The notes under the pieces were generated by a model. It was not told the origin of the DNA. It was given only the letters and a program-made list of their open reading frames with translations, and searched no databases. A stretch of DNA of 64,000 nt, from assembly GCF_009708005.2 (NCBI RefSeq), contig NZ_CP052757.1, forward strand, positions 434,001-498,000, written 5' to 3'. Origin of the DNA: Cellulosimicrobium protaetiae (lineage in GTDB: Bacteria > Actinomycetota > Actinomycetes > Actinomycetales > Cellulomonadaceae). Both the position numbers and the translations under genes were made by a program. Positions 1 through 7,174 of the stretch are shown one piece after another; positions within the stretch are counted from its first letter, which is position 1, and each line of letters opens with the position of its first letter.

Positions 1-77
1 AGCCGGTCGAGGACGCCGTTCCAGCTCGACGAGCCGGCGAACGCGCCGTGGACGAGGACGACGGTGGGGACGGACAT
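1..77 (-). CDS. Alpha/beta hydrolase, N-terminal fragment (cut by window edge)
   Basis: Only the first 25 codons are inside the window. The ATG is at 77-75 on the minus strand and the peptide begins MSVPTVVLVHGAFAGSSSW. The VLVHGAF segment is the strand plus oxyanion-hole turn that opens many alpha/beta hydrolases, and a similar opening (IVLVHGFW) occurs in the hydrolase at 15423-16241. The catalytic Ser, acid and His lie outside the window, so substrate and exact family cannot be judged. It reads in the same direction as the oxidoreductase that ends 77 bp upstream. Confidence 0.7.
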   Translation of the reverse strand, partial: MSVPTVVLVHGAFAGSSSWNGVLDR

Positions 78-154
78 GGTGCTCTCCTTCGGTCGGGTGA
101 TGCGACCCCGGTCGGGCGACCGGGATGTTCCGGGCGGGCGACGGCGACGGGTCG

Positions 155-1513
155 TCAGCCGACGCTGTGCGCGAGCGCGTCGAGCGCCGCGACGTAGACC
201 TCCGAGAAGGTCGGGAAGGGCTGGATGGTGTCGCGCAGGACGTCGAGCGGCACCTGCGCGCGGATCGCCAGCGTCGCCTGCTGGATCCACTCGCCGGCCT
301 CCGGCCCGACGGCGTGCGCACCCGTGAGGCGGGTGCCGTCGCTCAGCAGCGTCAGGTACCCGTCGGAGCCGGACGCGCGGGTGTACGTGGCGAGCCGGGC
401 GCCGTCCCGCAGGCGTGCCGTGCCGCTGTGCCGGTCCTGCGTCGTCCCCACGGCCGCCACCTGCGGATCGGTGAAGACGACGCGCGGGACCGCGTCGTAG
501 GAGGCCCGGCGGTCCCCGCCGAGGATGTTCGCGACGGCCACGTCGGCCTGGTACTTGCCGACGTGCGTGAAGGCCCAGAGACCGGTCACGTCGCCGATCG
601 CCCAGAGACCGTCGCGGACGCGCATGCGCGCGTCGACCGCGACGCCTCGCGGGTCAGGGGCTACCCCGACCGCCTCGAGCCCGAGGCCCTGGACCCGAGG
701 ACGACGCCCTGTCGCGGCGAGGACACGGTCGCCCCGCAGCTCGCGGCCGTCCGCGAGCGTCAGCAGCAGCTCCCGCCCGTCCCGCCGCGCGGCGACGGTC
801 GTCGCCGCGAGGACGAGCTCGATGCCGTCGCGGCGCAGGCTCGCCCCGACGACGTCACCGACCGGGGCGGGCTCGCGGGGAAGGACACGGTCCGCGTCGC
901 TCACGAGGACGACCTCGGCTCCGAGGCGGCGCACCGCCTGCGCCATCTCGACGCCGACCGGTCCGGCGCCGAGCACGACGAGGCGGCCCGGCACCTCCCG
1001 GAGCGCCGTGACCTCGCGGGTCGTCCACACCCCGTCGACGTCGCGCAGGACCGGCGGCAGGTAGGGCTCCGACCCGGTCGCGACCACCACGTGCTCCGCG
1101 GTGACCGGGACGCCGTCGACCTCCACCGTGCCGGGCGCGACGATCCGGCCGTCGCCCCGGAGGAGCTCGATGCCGGACTCGGCCAGCCACTTCTCCTGGC
1201 CGACGTCGGAGTAGCCCGACACGACCGCGTCGCGCCAGGCCAGCGCCTCGGCGACGTCGACCCGTGCCTCGACGGCCGCCTCCGTGGCGGCGTGCGCCGC
1301 CTCACCGGGCCGCAGCAGCGTCTTGGACGGGATGCAGGCCCAGTACGAGCACTCCCCGCCGACGAGCTCGCGCTCGACGACCGCGACCCGTGCGCCGCCG
1401 GCCGCGGCCGCGGCGGCGCAGTGCTCGCCCGCCGGGCCGCCACCGAGGACGACGACGTCGAACGCTCCCCGGCCGGCGCCACGACCGTTCATCGGGGGAG
1501 CTCCTCCGTTCAT
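155..1513 (-). CDS. FAD/NAD(P)-dependent pyridine nucleotide-disulfide oxidoreductase
   Basis: The product (452 aa) is a class I flavin disulfide oxidoreductase of the dihydrolipoamide dehydrogenase/mercuric reductase/transhydrogenase superfamily. An N-terminal FAD Rossmann motif GGGPAG lies near residues 24-29. The redox-active pair is C55-X4-C60 in GGECSYWACIPSK. A second NAD(P) Rossmann motif (LGAGPVG) follows mid-protein, then the FAD-contacting AIGDVTG, then the C-terminal interface domain. The C-terminal motif reads FPTFSE where dithiol reductases have HPTxSE, so the catalytic His is replaced by Phe; this argues against lipoamide or thiol reductase activity and leaves the acceptor unknown. 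The ATG at 1513 overlaps the stop of the upstream gene (ATGA). A second ATG with an identical Shine-Dalgarno lies 21 bp downstream at 1492 because of a tandem duplication, so the true start is either one. Confidence 0.9.
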   Translation of the reverse strand: MNGGAPPMNGRGAGRGAFDVVVLGGGPAGEHCAAAAAAGGARVAVVERELVGGECSYWACIPSKTLLRPGEAAHAATEAAVEARVDVAEALAWRDAVVSGYSDVGQEKWLAESGIELLRGDGRIVAPGTVEVDGVPVTAEHVVVATGSEPYLPPVLRDVDGVWTTREVTALREVPGRLVVLGAGPVGVEMAQAVRRLGAEVVLVSDADRVLPREPAPVGDVVGASLRRDGIELVLAATTVAARRDGRELLLTLADGRELRGDRVLAATGRRPRVQGLGLEAVGVAPDPRGVAVDARMRVRDGLWAIGDVTGLWAFTHVGKYQADVAVANILGGDRRASYDAVPRVVFTDPQVAAVGTTQDRHSGTARLRDGARLATYTRASGSDGYLTLLSDGTRLTGAHAVGPEAGEWIQQATLAIRAQVPLDVLRDTIQPFPTFSEVYVAALDALAHSVG

Positions 1514-1527
1514 CGGGGGAGCTCCTC
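1486..1527 (-). repeat. Perfect 21-bp tandem duplication carrying stop codon, Shine-Dalgarno and start codon
   Basis: Two adjacent identical 21-bp units (1486-1506 and 1507-1527). Read on the minus strand each contains GAGGAG, then CTCCCCCG, then ATGAAC. The outer copy holds the last codons and stop of the 55-aa gene and the first ATG of the oxidoreductase; the inner copy adds a second, equally spaced Shine-Dalgarno and ATG. Because 21 is a multiple of three the frame is kept (MNGGAPPMNG). Confidence 0.95.
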
Positions 1528-1677
1528 GCCGCTGCGCTCGCGGACCATGTAGCTCGCGTACCAGACCGGCCAGTCGGCGTCGGGCGCGCCGAGCCGGAGC
1601 TCGTGCTCGCCGTGCGCCGTCGCCGCTCGGCGCAGCGCCGCCTCGAGGTCGTCCTGGGACTCGTACGTCGTGACCAC
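1510..1677 (-). CDS. Small hypothetical protein (55 aa) between VOC protein and oxidoreductase
   Basis: GTG at 1677-1675 is preceded by a strong AGGAGG about 8 nt upstream and gives 55 residues ending in SGEELPR. The C-terminal half contains DWPVWYASYMVRE, a Trp/Tyr-rich helix I associate with small standalone or VOC-fused domains of actinobacteria; no catalytic motif is visible and I do not assign a function. It lies 44 bp downstream of the VOC gene and its stop overlaps the next gene's start by 4 bp (ATGA), so the three genes look like one translationally coupled operon. A longer frame upstream exists but overlaps the VOC gene and lacks a ribosome binding site. Confidence 0.65.
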   Translation of the reverse strand: MVTTYESQDDLEAALRRAATAHGEHELRLGAPDADWPVWYASYMVRERSGEELPR

Positions 1678-1721
1678 CGTTCCTCCTCCTGTTCGTCCCG
1701 TGCTCGGGCCCGGGCTCCCGG

Positions 1722-2228
1722 TCAGCGGCCGGGCCGCCGCTCGCGGACCTCCTGCAGGTACCAGCGGTTGCCGTCCGGGTCCTGGAAGGACGCCCACGAC
1801 GCGTAGCTGCGGCGCTCCGGGTCCGGGCCCGCGACGCGACCCTCCTCGCCCGCGCGGTGGAACGCCCCGACGGCGTCGTGGAACACCTCGCTCACGTCGA
1901 CGCCGCGCTCCGCGAGGTCGGTGCGGGCCTGCTCGACGTCGCGGACGGCGAGGACGAGCCCGTCGGTGCCGCCGGCCGCCGCGGCGGAGATCCAGCGCCC
2001 GAAGATCACGGAGGTCGGCGAGCCGGGGGGCGTCACCTGGACCACGCTCAGGCCGTCGGGAAGGGTGAAGTCGGCGTCGAGCCGCCAGCCGAGCGTCCCG
2101 GCGTAGAACTCCTTGGCCACGTCGACGTCGGACACGGGGACGACGACGACCTCGATCCGGAGCTCACCGTCCAGCGGCGGGGGCGTGGGGGCGGTGGTCG
2201 CTGCTGCCTGCGGGGTGGTCGTGCTCAT
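1722..2228 (-). CDS. VOC (glyoxalase/bleomycin-resistance fold) family protein
   Basis: The 168-aa product has the vicinal-oxygen-chelate pattern: an opening beta strand IEVVVVPVSDVDVAKEFY, a strand ending GWRLDADF, VVQVTPPGSPTSVIFG in the first module, and DPDGNRWYLQEV at the end of the second module, the usual position of the last metal-ligand Glu. This fold is shared by glyoxalase I-like lyases, extradiol dioxygenases and resistance-binding proteins, so substrate cannot be read from sequence. It is the first gene of a minus-strand operon with the 55-aa protein and the FAD oxidoreductase. The ATG at 2228 follows GGAGGACCATC on the coding strand. Confidence 0.88.
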   Translation of the reverse strand: MSTTTPQAAATTAPTPPPLDGELRIEVVVVPVSDVDVAKEFYAGTLGWRLDADFTLPDGLSVVQVTPPGSPTSVIFGRWISAAAAGGTDGLVLAVRDVEQARTDLAERGVDVSEVFHDAVGAFHRAGEEGRVAGPDPERRSYASWASFQDPDGNRWYLQEVRERRPGR

Positions 2229-2476
2229 GATGGTCCTCCTCCGTCGGACGGGTACGGCTCCACCGTCGCTGCGGCGCGTGCCTCGTCGCGCCCGTAGGAC
2301 TCACGGGTGCGGCCCCCCAGGGACCCTTGCCTCCCCGGGCCGCCACCGACCCGGGACGACCCGTGGCCCTGCCCGGGACCCTCCCTGGTTCGGCGCCGTG
2401 CACGCCGGGACCAGCGTGGTGGTGCCCCCCGTTCCGCGGTGCGGCCGGGCACGACGTCCCCCACGGAGGTGACCCC

Positions 2477-3412
2477 ATGACCACGTTCGACCCGCGCGCC
2501 CTCGCGCGCGCCACCCCATTGCCGACCCGCGCCGAGACGCCGGGCGCCGTGCTCGTCGCCCTCGACGGCGACCCCGCCGGGAGGCCCGCGCTCGAGTGGG
2601 CCGCGGCCGAGGCCGCCGTCCGTGGGAGCGCCCTGCACGTCCGACGGTCGGTGCCGTCACCGCTGCTCGCGGTCAGCCCCTGGGTGTGGGCGCACCACAG
2701 CCCGTGGTTGTGGACCTACCAGCCGGAGGTCGCCGAGGCGGCGCTCACGGCGGGCCGCGACGAGCTGACGGCGGCCGTGCGGGCCGCGCACGAGGTCGTG
2801 CCGGCGCTCGACGTCTTCACGGACCTCGTCGCCGGGGCCGCTCCCGCGAGCGGGCTCGAGCGCGATGGCGCCGCACTCGTCGTCGTCGGGCGGCCGCGGA
2901 GGTCCAGGAGACAGCCCGCGACCGTGCGCGAGGCCCTGAGGCCGCGCCGGAGCCGTCCCCGGCTGCCGGTCGTCGTGGTCGACCTGGCGGTACGCGGCGT
3001 CGACGGCCCGTCCGTGGGCCGCGTCGTCGTGGCGCTCGGTGCGCGCGACGACCCGGCACCCGTGCTCGAGACCGCCTACCGTGCCGCCGCGCGACGCGGC
3101 GTCGGCCTCACGCTGCTGCACGCGTGGGGCCGCGGGATCGTCCCCGACGTCGTGGACGAGGTGCTCGGCCCGTACCAGGACGTGTTCCCCGAGGTCGGCG
3201 TGCTGGCGCGACCGGTGACCTCGGTCGCGCGCGCCCTCGCCGAGGAGTCGCGGGGCGCGGCGCTCGTGGTGGTCGCGGCCCCCGGGCGACCGACAGACGT
3301 CGTCGGGCGGATCGTGAGCCGCCGGGTGGTGCGGGCGGTCGCATGCCCGGTCGTCCTCGTCCCCGTCGAGGGTGCCCGGCTCCGACGGACGCGAGCGCCT
3401 CGGCCACGGTGA
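2477..3412 (+). CDS. Universal stress protein, tandem UspA domains
   Basis: The 311-aa product consists of two UspA domains. Domain 1 begins near residue 27 with GAVLVALDGDPAGRPALEWA and ends with VVVVDLA near residue 190; domain 2 begins with VGRVVVALGARDDPAP and ends with ACPVVLVPV. The ATP-binding signature Gly-x2-Gly-x9-Gly-Ser/Thr is degenerate in both halves (GRPRRSRR and GRPTDVVGR), so nucleotide binding is uncertain. The ATG at 2477 is chosen over an upstream in-frame start because ACGGAGGTG precedes it at the correct distance and the upstream segment does not resemble protein. Tandem USPs in actinobacteria are commonly induced by hypoxia or stress. It converges on the LtrA gene. Confidence 0.88.
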   Translation: MTTFDPRALARATPLPTRAETPGAVLVALDGDPAGRPALEWAAAEAAVRGSALHVRRSVPSPLLAVSPWVWAHHSPWLWTYQPEVAEAALTAGRDELTAAVRAAHEVVPALDVFTDLVAGAAPASGLERDGAALVVVGRPRRSRRQPATVREALRPRRSRPRLPVVVVDLAVRGVDGPSVGRVVVALGARDDPAPVLETAYRAAARRGVGLTLLHAWGRGIVPDVVDEVLGPYQDVFPEVGVLARPVTSVARALAEESRGAALVVVAAPGRPTDVVGRIVSRRVVRAVACPVVLVPVEGARLRRTRAPRPR

Positions 3413-3441
3413 CGGTGCCGCGCGCCGCACGCACCGCGGGT

Positions 3442-4692
3442 TCACGGTCGGGCGCGCGCACCCGCACCCTCGCCGTGCTGCACGGCCAGCGCCGCCGTGC
3501 CGACGAGGACGGCGGTCACGACGAGCGTCGCGAACGCGGGGACGGCGAGGGCGACGACCCCGAGAACCACCGTCACCGCCGCGGCGACGACCGGCACCCG
3601 GCCCCAGCGACCCCCCATGACCCGGGGGAACAGACCGAGGCCCCCGTAGTAGCACGCCAGACCGCCCGTCAGGGCGAGGACCGCGACGGTGCGGGCGGGC
3701 GCACCGGGAGCGGCGAGCACGTCGTCGAGGAGCAGCCGGGTCCCGAGCGCGACGTAGACCACACCGGCGACCAGAGGGAGGTGCCCGAGCGTGTACCCGT
3801 CGCGCGCGAGCGCGGGTCGGCGCGCGGCGCCGGCACGCGACAGCGCCTCGTGGGCGGACGCCGACGGCCCGCGGAAGTACGTCCACCAGAGCCCGACCAC
3901 GACCGCGAACCCGAGGGTCCCGACGCCCAGCGTCGGGAGGGTGGGGCCGCCATCTGCTGTCGGGAGGCCCGAGCCCGCCGAGAGCACGGTCTCGCCCAGG
4001 GCGATGATGAGGACGAGACCGTGCCGCTCCACGAAGTGGGCCGGGCTCGCGACCCGCCACCCGTTGTACCGCGAGAGCAGCCACCCCACCCCGAAGTCGA
4101 GCGCGAACGCGAGCGCCCAGCAGATGCCCTGCGCGGTCCCGCCGAGCACCGCCCCGACGACCAGCAGCACGCACGACGCGCTCTGCGGGGCGAGGTCGAT
4201 CAGCACCTGGGTGCGGAGCCTGCCGTCGCCCCGCGCGCTCCACAGGAACGCCGAGACGTAGGCCGCCCGGACCACGGTGATGGCGAGCGCCAGGACGAGC
4301 GCGGGGCCCCACGGGCCGTGGTGCGCGTCCCACGCCGACGGGATGACCAGCGCGGCCACGAACAGCGCCGTCATCGCGGCGAGCACCGCCCCGACCACGG
4401 CGCCCCGGTCGAGGCGCACACGGTTGCCCAGCCAGATGAACGCGCTCCACGCCCACCAGAGCAGGAGCAGGAGCAGGAGGCCCCGACCCAGGGACACCGC
4501 CCCCGGGCCCTCCTCCATGAGGGCGATCACCCGCATGAGGGCGAAGACGAAGACGAGGTCGAAGAAGATCTCGAACATCGTCACGCGATCGCCCTCACGC
4601 CGGAACGCGCGCGCGGGCCCGCGCGCCTCGCTGCGCCCGCGCGGGGCGGGCTCACGGGGCGGGCGGACCCGGACGACCGGCTTCCTTCTCAC
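3442..4692 (-). CDS. LtrA family (low temperature requirement A) integral membrane protein
   Basis: The 416-aa product opens after a basic N-terminus with the LtrA hallmark TMFEIFFDLVFVFALMRV near residues 38-55, followed by about ten hydrophobic helices (for example a run of Leu before WWAWSAFIWLGNRVR). Bacterial LtrA proteins are polytopic membrane proteins whose biochemical activity is not settled. The start is GTG at 4692-4690, whose TG is shared with the TGA stop of the upstream SDR gene (GTGA), indicating translational coupling. It is the last gene of a three-gene minus-strand operon with two short-chain dehydrogenases. Confidence 0.88.
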   Translation of the reverse strand: MRRKPVVRVRPPREPAPRGRSEARGPARAFRREGDRVTMFEIFFDLVFVFALMRVIALMEEGPGAVSLGRGLLLLLLLWWAWSAFIWLGNRVRLDRGAVVGAVLAAMTALFVAALVIPSAWDAHHGPWGPALVLALAITVVRAAYVSAFLWSARGDGRLRTQVLIDLAPQSASCVLLVVGAVLGGTAQGICWALAFALDFGVGWLLSRYNGWRVASPAHFVERHGLVLIIALGETVLSAGSGLPTADGGPTLPTLGVGTLGFAVVVGLWWTYFRGPSASAHEALSRAGAARRPALARDGYTLGHLPLVAGVVYVALGTRLLLDDVLAAPGAPARTVAVLALTGGLACYYGGLGLFPRVMGGRWGRVPVVAAAVTVVLGVVALAVPAFATLVVTAVLVGTAALAVQHGEGAGARARP

Positions 4693-5546
4693 AGCACGGC
4701 CGGTCCGCTGCCCGGGAAGTCGGTGGACGCCGCGAGCTCACGCCCTGTGTCGAGCTCGGTCGTGGACCGCGCGAGCCGGTCGCCGATGCGCCGGTACGCG
4801 TCGCTGCCGAGGACGAGCCGACGCCGCGGCTCGGCCGCGCGCACGTTGCGGACGATCTCCTCGGCCGCGCGCCGGGGGTCGCCGGGGAACTGCTCGGGCC
4901 GCACGGCCGAGACCGTGCGGACGAACGCCCCGACCGTCGCGTCGTAGTCCGGGATGGGACGTCCCGACACGTGCGTGCGGCCCTCGATGCCCGTGCGGAA
5001 CGACCCCGGCTCGACGAGGAAGGCCCGCAGACCGATCGGCTCGATCTCCTGCCAGAGCGACTCCGTGAGCCCTTCGAGCGCGAACTTCGTCGCGGAGTAG
5101 TACCCGTTCGCGGGCAGGGCGGCGATGCCGTCCATCGAGGAGACGTTGACGATCGTGCCGCGTCGGCGCGCCCGCATGCCGGGCAGCACCAGCCGGACCA
5201 GCGCGACCGGTGCGAAGACGTTCACCTCGAACTGCGCCCGGACGTCGGCCTCGTCCTGCTCCTCGATCGCGCCGAGGAAGTCGATCGCCGCGTTGTTCAC
5301 GAGCACGTCGACGCCGCCGGCCCACGCCTCGGCCGCGGCCACGGCCTCCTGCCGCTGCGCGGCGTCGACGACGTCGAGCTCGACCGTCAGGGCGGTGTCC
5401 GGGAACCGGGCGCGGACGCCCGAGAGGTCGTGGGCGCTCCGCGCCGCGAGCACGACGCGGTCGCCGGACTCGAGCGCGTGCTCCGCGAGCGCCGCGCCGA
5501 GCCCGGTGGCGGCCCCGGTGACGAACCAGGTCGGCTTCTCGTCCAT
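4689..5546 (-). CDS. Short-chain dehydrogenase/reductase (SDR)
   Basis: A 285-aa classical SDR. The cofactor motif TGAATGLG occurs at residues 11-18, NNAA near residue 90, the active-site Ser in VSSMDG and the catalytic YxxxK in YYSATK. The segment after the active site (VEPGSFRTGI) matches SDRs acting on small ketones or alcohols; the substrate is not predictable. The basic residues after the first strand (AARSAH) fit NADPH preference. It lies 10 bp downstream of a second SDR gene and overlaps the LtrA start, so the three are probably co-transcribed from upstream of 6450. Confidence 0.9.
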   Translation of the reverse strand: MDEKPTWFVTGAATGLGAALAEHALESGDRVVLAARSAHDLSGVRARFPDTALTVELDVVDAAQRQEAVAAAEAWAGGVDVLVNNAAIDFLGAIEEQDEADVRAQFEVNVFAPVALVRLVLPGMRARRRGTIVNVSSMDGIAALPANGYYSATKFALEGLTESLWQEIEPIGLRAFLVEPGSFRTGIEGRTHVSGRPIPDYDATVGAFVRTVSAVRPEQFPGDPRRAAEEIVRNVRAAEPRRRLVLGSDAYRRIGDRLARSTTELDTGRELAASTDFPGSGPAVL

Positions 5547-5556
5547 CGTCCGCTCC

Positions 5557-6450
5557 TCAGGCAGTCTCGGCGAGGTCCGCCGCGAAGTCGGTCGCCCGGC
5601 TGACGTCCGCCCAGGCCCGCGCCTCGTCCGCCCGACGCCGCTCGCCCTCCAGGACTCGCGCGACGGCGTCGCTCCCCAGCGGCAGCCGGAGCGGCAGGTC
5701 GCTGCCGTCCCGGGCGAGGTCCCCGTGCGCGAGCCCGACGAGCACGCGGGCTCCGCGGACCGGGTCGCCCGGCTGGCGCCCGTCGCCCTCCCGACGCAGG
5801 GCGTGCATCGCCCCGACCGTCTCCTCGTAGTCGGCCCCGACCGGGTGCATCGTCATCGAGCCGCCCTGCCAGTCGGTGCGGAACGCGCCGGGCTCGACGA
5901 TCACGACCCGGACCCCCAGCGGCGCCAGCTCGGCGGCGAGCACCTCGGAGAAGCCCTCGACCGCGAACTTCGCCGCCTGGTAGGCGCCGAGCCCGGGCGT
6001 GCCGCCGATCCGGCCACCCACCGACGAGAACTGCAGGAACAGCCCGGAGCGCTGCGCCCGGAGCACGGGGAGCGCCGCCCGCGTGACGTTGACGACGCCG
6101 TAGAAGTTGGTCTCGACCTGGGACCGGAAGTCGTCGTCCGGCATCTCCTCGATCGACCCGCTGTTCGCGTAGCCCGCGTTGTCGACCACCACGTCGAGCC
6201 GTCCGAACCGGTCGACCGCCTGCCGGACGACGTCGCGCGCCGCCTCGGCGTCGGTGACGTCGAGGTCGACGGCGAGGACCTGCCCGGGACCGTACCGCTC
6301 GACGAGGTCGTCGAGCGCCGACGCGCGGCGCGCGGTCGCGACGACCAGGTCGCCACGGTCCAGGGCCGCCTCGGCGATCCGCCTCCCGAAGCCCCGCGAG
6401 CTCCCGGTCACCAGCCATACCAGGGTGCCGTCCGGTCGAGTCATGTCCAT
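5557..6450 (-). CDS. Short-chain dehydrogenase/reductase (SDR)
   Basis: A 297-aa classical SDR when started at the ATG at 6450, which has AGGAGAGG upstream; a longer frame extends to 6720 but runs over the divergent promoter region. The cofactor motif is TGSSRGFG near residue 14, followed by DNAGYA, the Ser motif FSSVGG and the catalytic YQAAK. It resembles the neighbouring SDR in layout (VEPGAFRTDW after the active site), suggesting an old duplication. First gene of the SDR-SDR-LtrA operon; divergent from the SRPBCC gene at 6656 with a 205-bp intergenic region that holds an imperfect inverted repeat at 6544-6572. Confidence 0.88.
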   Translation of the reverse strand: MDMTRPDGTLVWLVTGSSRGFGRRIAEAALDRGDLVVATARRASALDDLVERYGPGQVLAVDLDVTDAEAARDVVRQAVDRFGRLDVVVDNAGYANSGSIEEMPDDDFRSQVETNFYGVVNVTRAALPVLRAQRSGLFLQFSSVGGRIGGTPGLGAYQAAKFAVEGFSEVLAAELAPLGVRVVIVEPGAFRTDWQGGSMTMHPVGADYEETVGAMHALRREGDGRQPGDPVRGARVLVGLAHGDLARDGSDLPLRLPLGSDAVARVLEGERRRADEARAWADVSRATDFAADLAETA

Positions 6451-6655
6451 GCCCCTCTCCTGCGTCGGACCACCTCCGACGCTCCCCTCGATCGTGTCTC
6501 CGGGCCTGCCTCCGTCGCGCCCGTGCGCATGCCTGGGGTCGGACCCGGGGGTGCACCGGTGACGCACCCGGGCGCGTCGGCGGAGCCGTCCCCGCGAGGC
6601 TGGCCGGGTGCCGCCCGACGGCGCACCAGCCCGTCCCCAGAGAGAAGGAACTGCC

Positions 6656-7114
6656 ATGACGACCATCCGATTCGACCTGAGGTCCACGCTCGGGGCACCG
6701 CAGCTCATGGCGGTGCTCACCGACTTCGGGCCCGCACGCGCCGAGCTCTGGCCGACGATCGACGCCGACCACCTCGAGGTGCACGCGCGCGGCGACCACT
6801 GGGCCGAGGTGACCGAGGGGACCGCCTCGGCGTGGGAGCGCGCCCGCTACGAGTGGGACGACGACGCGTACCGGGTCACCGTCTCCACCCTCGACTCGAA
6901 GGTCTTCGGGCCCGGCGGCGGCTGGGTGTTCCAGCTCACGCCCGAGGGCGACGCGACGCGTGTCGACGTCGAGCTCACCCGCGAGCCGACCGCGCTCAAG
7001 GCTCGGGTGCTCGCCCTGCTCCTGCCCCTGGTGGCCCCGCGGTCGCTGCGGAAGGCCTTCAGCGTGCCCTTCCAGGCGGTGCCCTCCGGTGAGGCCCGGG
7101 CCCCGCAGGACTGA
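6656..7114 (+). CDS. SRPBCC (START/Bet v1-like) family protein
   Basis: The 152-aa product has the SRPBCC layout: an N-terminal strand MTTIRFDL, two short helices with GPARAELWPTIDADHLEVH, a run of antiparallel strands including RYEWDDDAYRVTV and GGGWVFQLTPEGDATRVDVELTRE, and a long C-terminal helix ending LRKAFSVPF. These proteins bind hydrophobic ligands or act as polyketide aromatases; no specific ligand can be inferred. The ATG at 6656 is preceded by AGAGAAGGAACTGCC, a good ribosome binding site. Divergent from the SDR operon. Confidence 0.75.
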   Translation: MTTIRFDLRSTLGAPQLMAVLTDFGPARAELWPTIDADHLEVHARGDHWAEVTEGTASAWERARYEWDDDAYRVTVSTLDSKVFGPGGGWVFQLTPEGDATRVDVELTREPTALKARVLALLLPLVAPRSLRKAFSVPFQAVPSGEARAPQD

Positions 7115-7174
7115 GGACGCCCGGCGAGAGCACTGAGTACGATCGGGGCAGGCCATCCCGGAAGGACGCACCCG

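Noticed and set aside
2596..4947. Long plus-strand frame across the USP and LtrA genes
   Set aside because: Shadow frame: Arg/Pro-rich, no motif, overlaps two well-supported genes on both strands.
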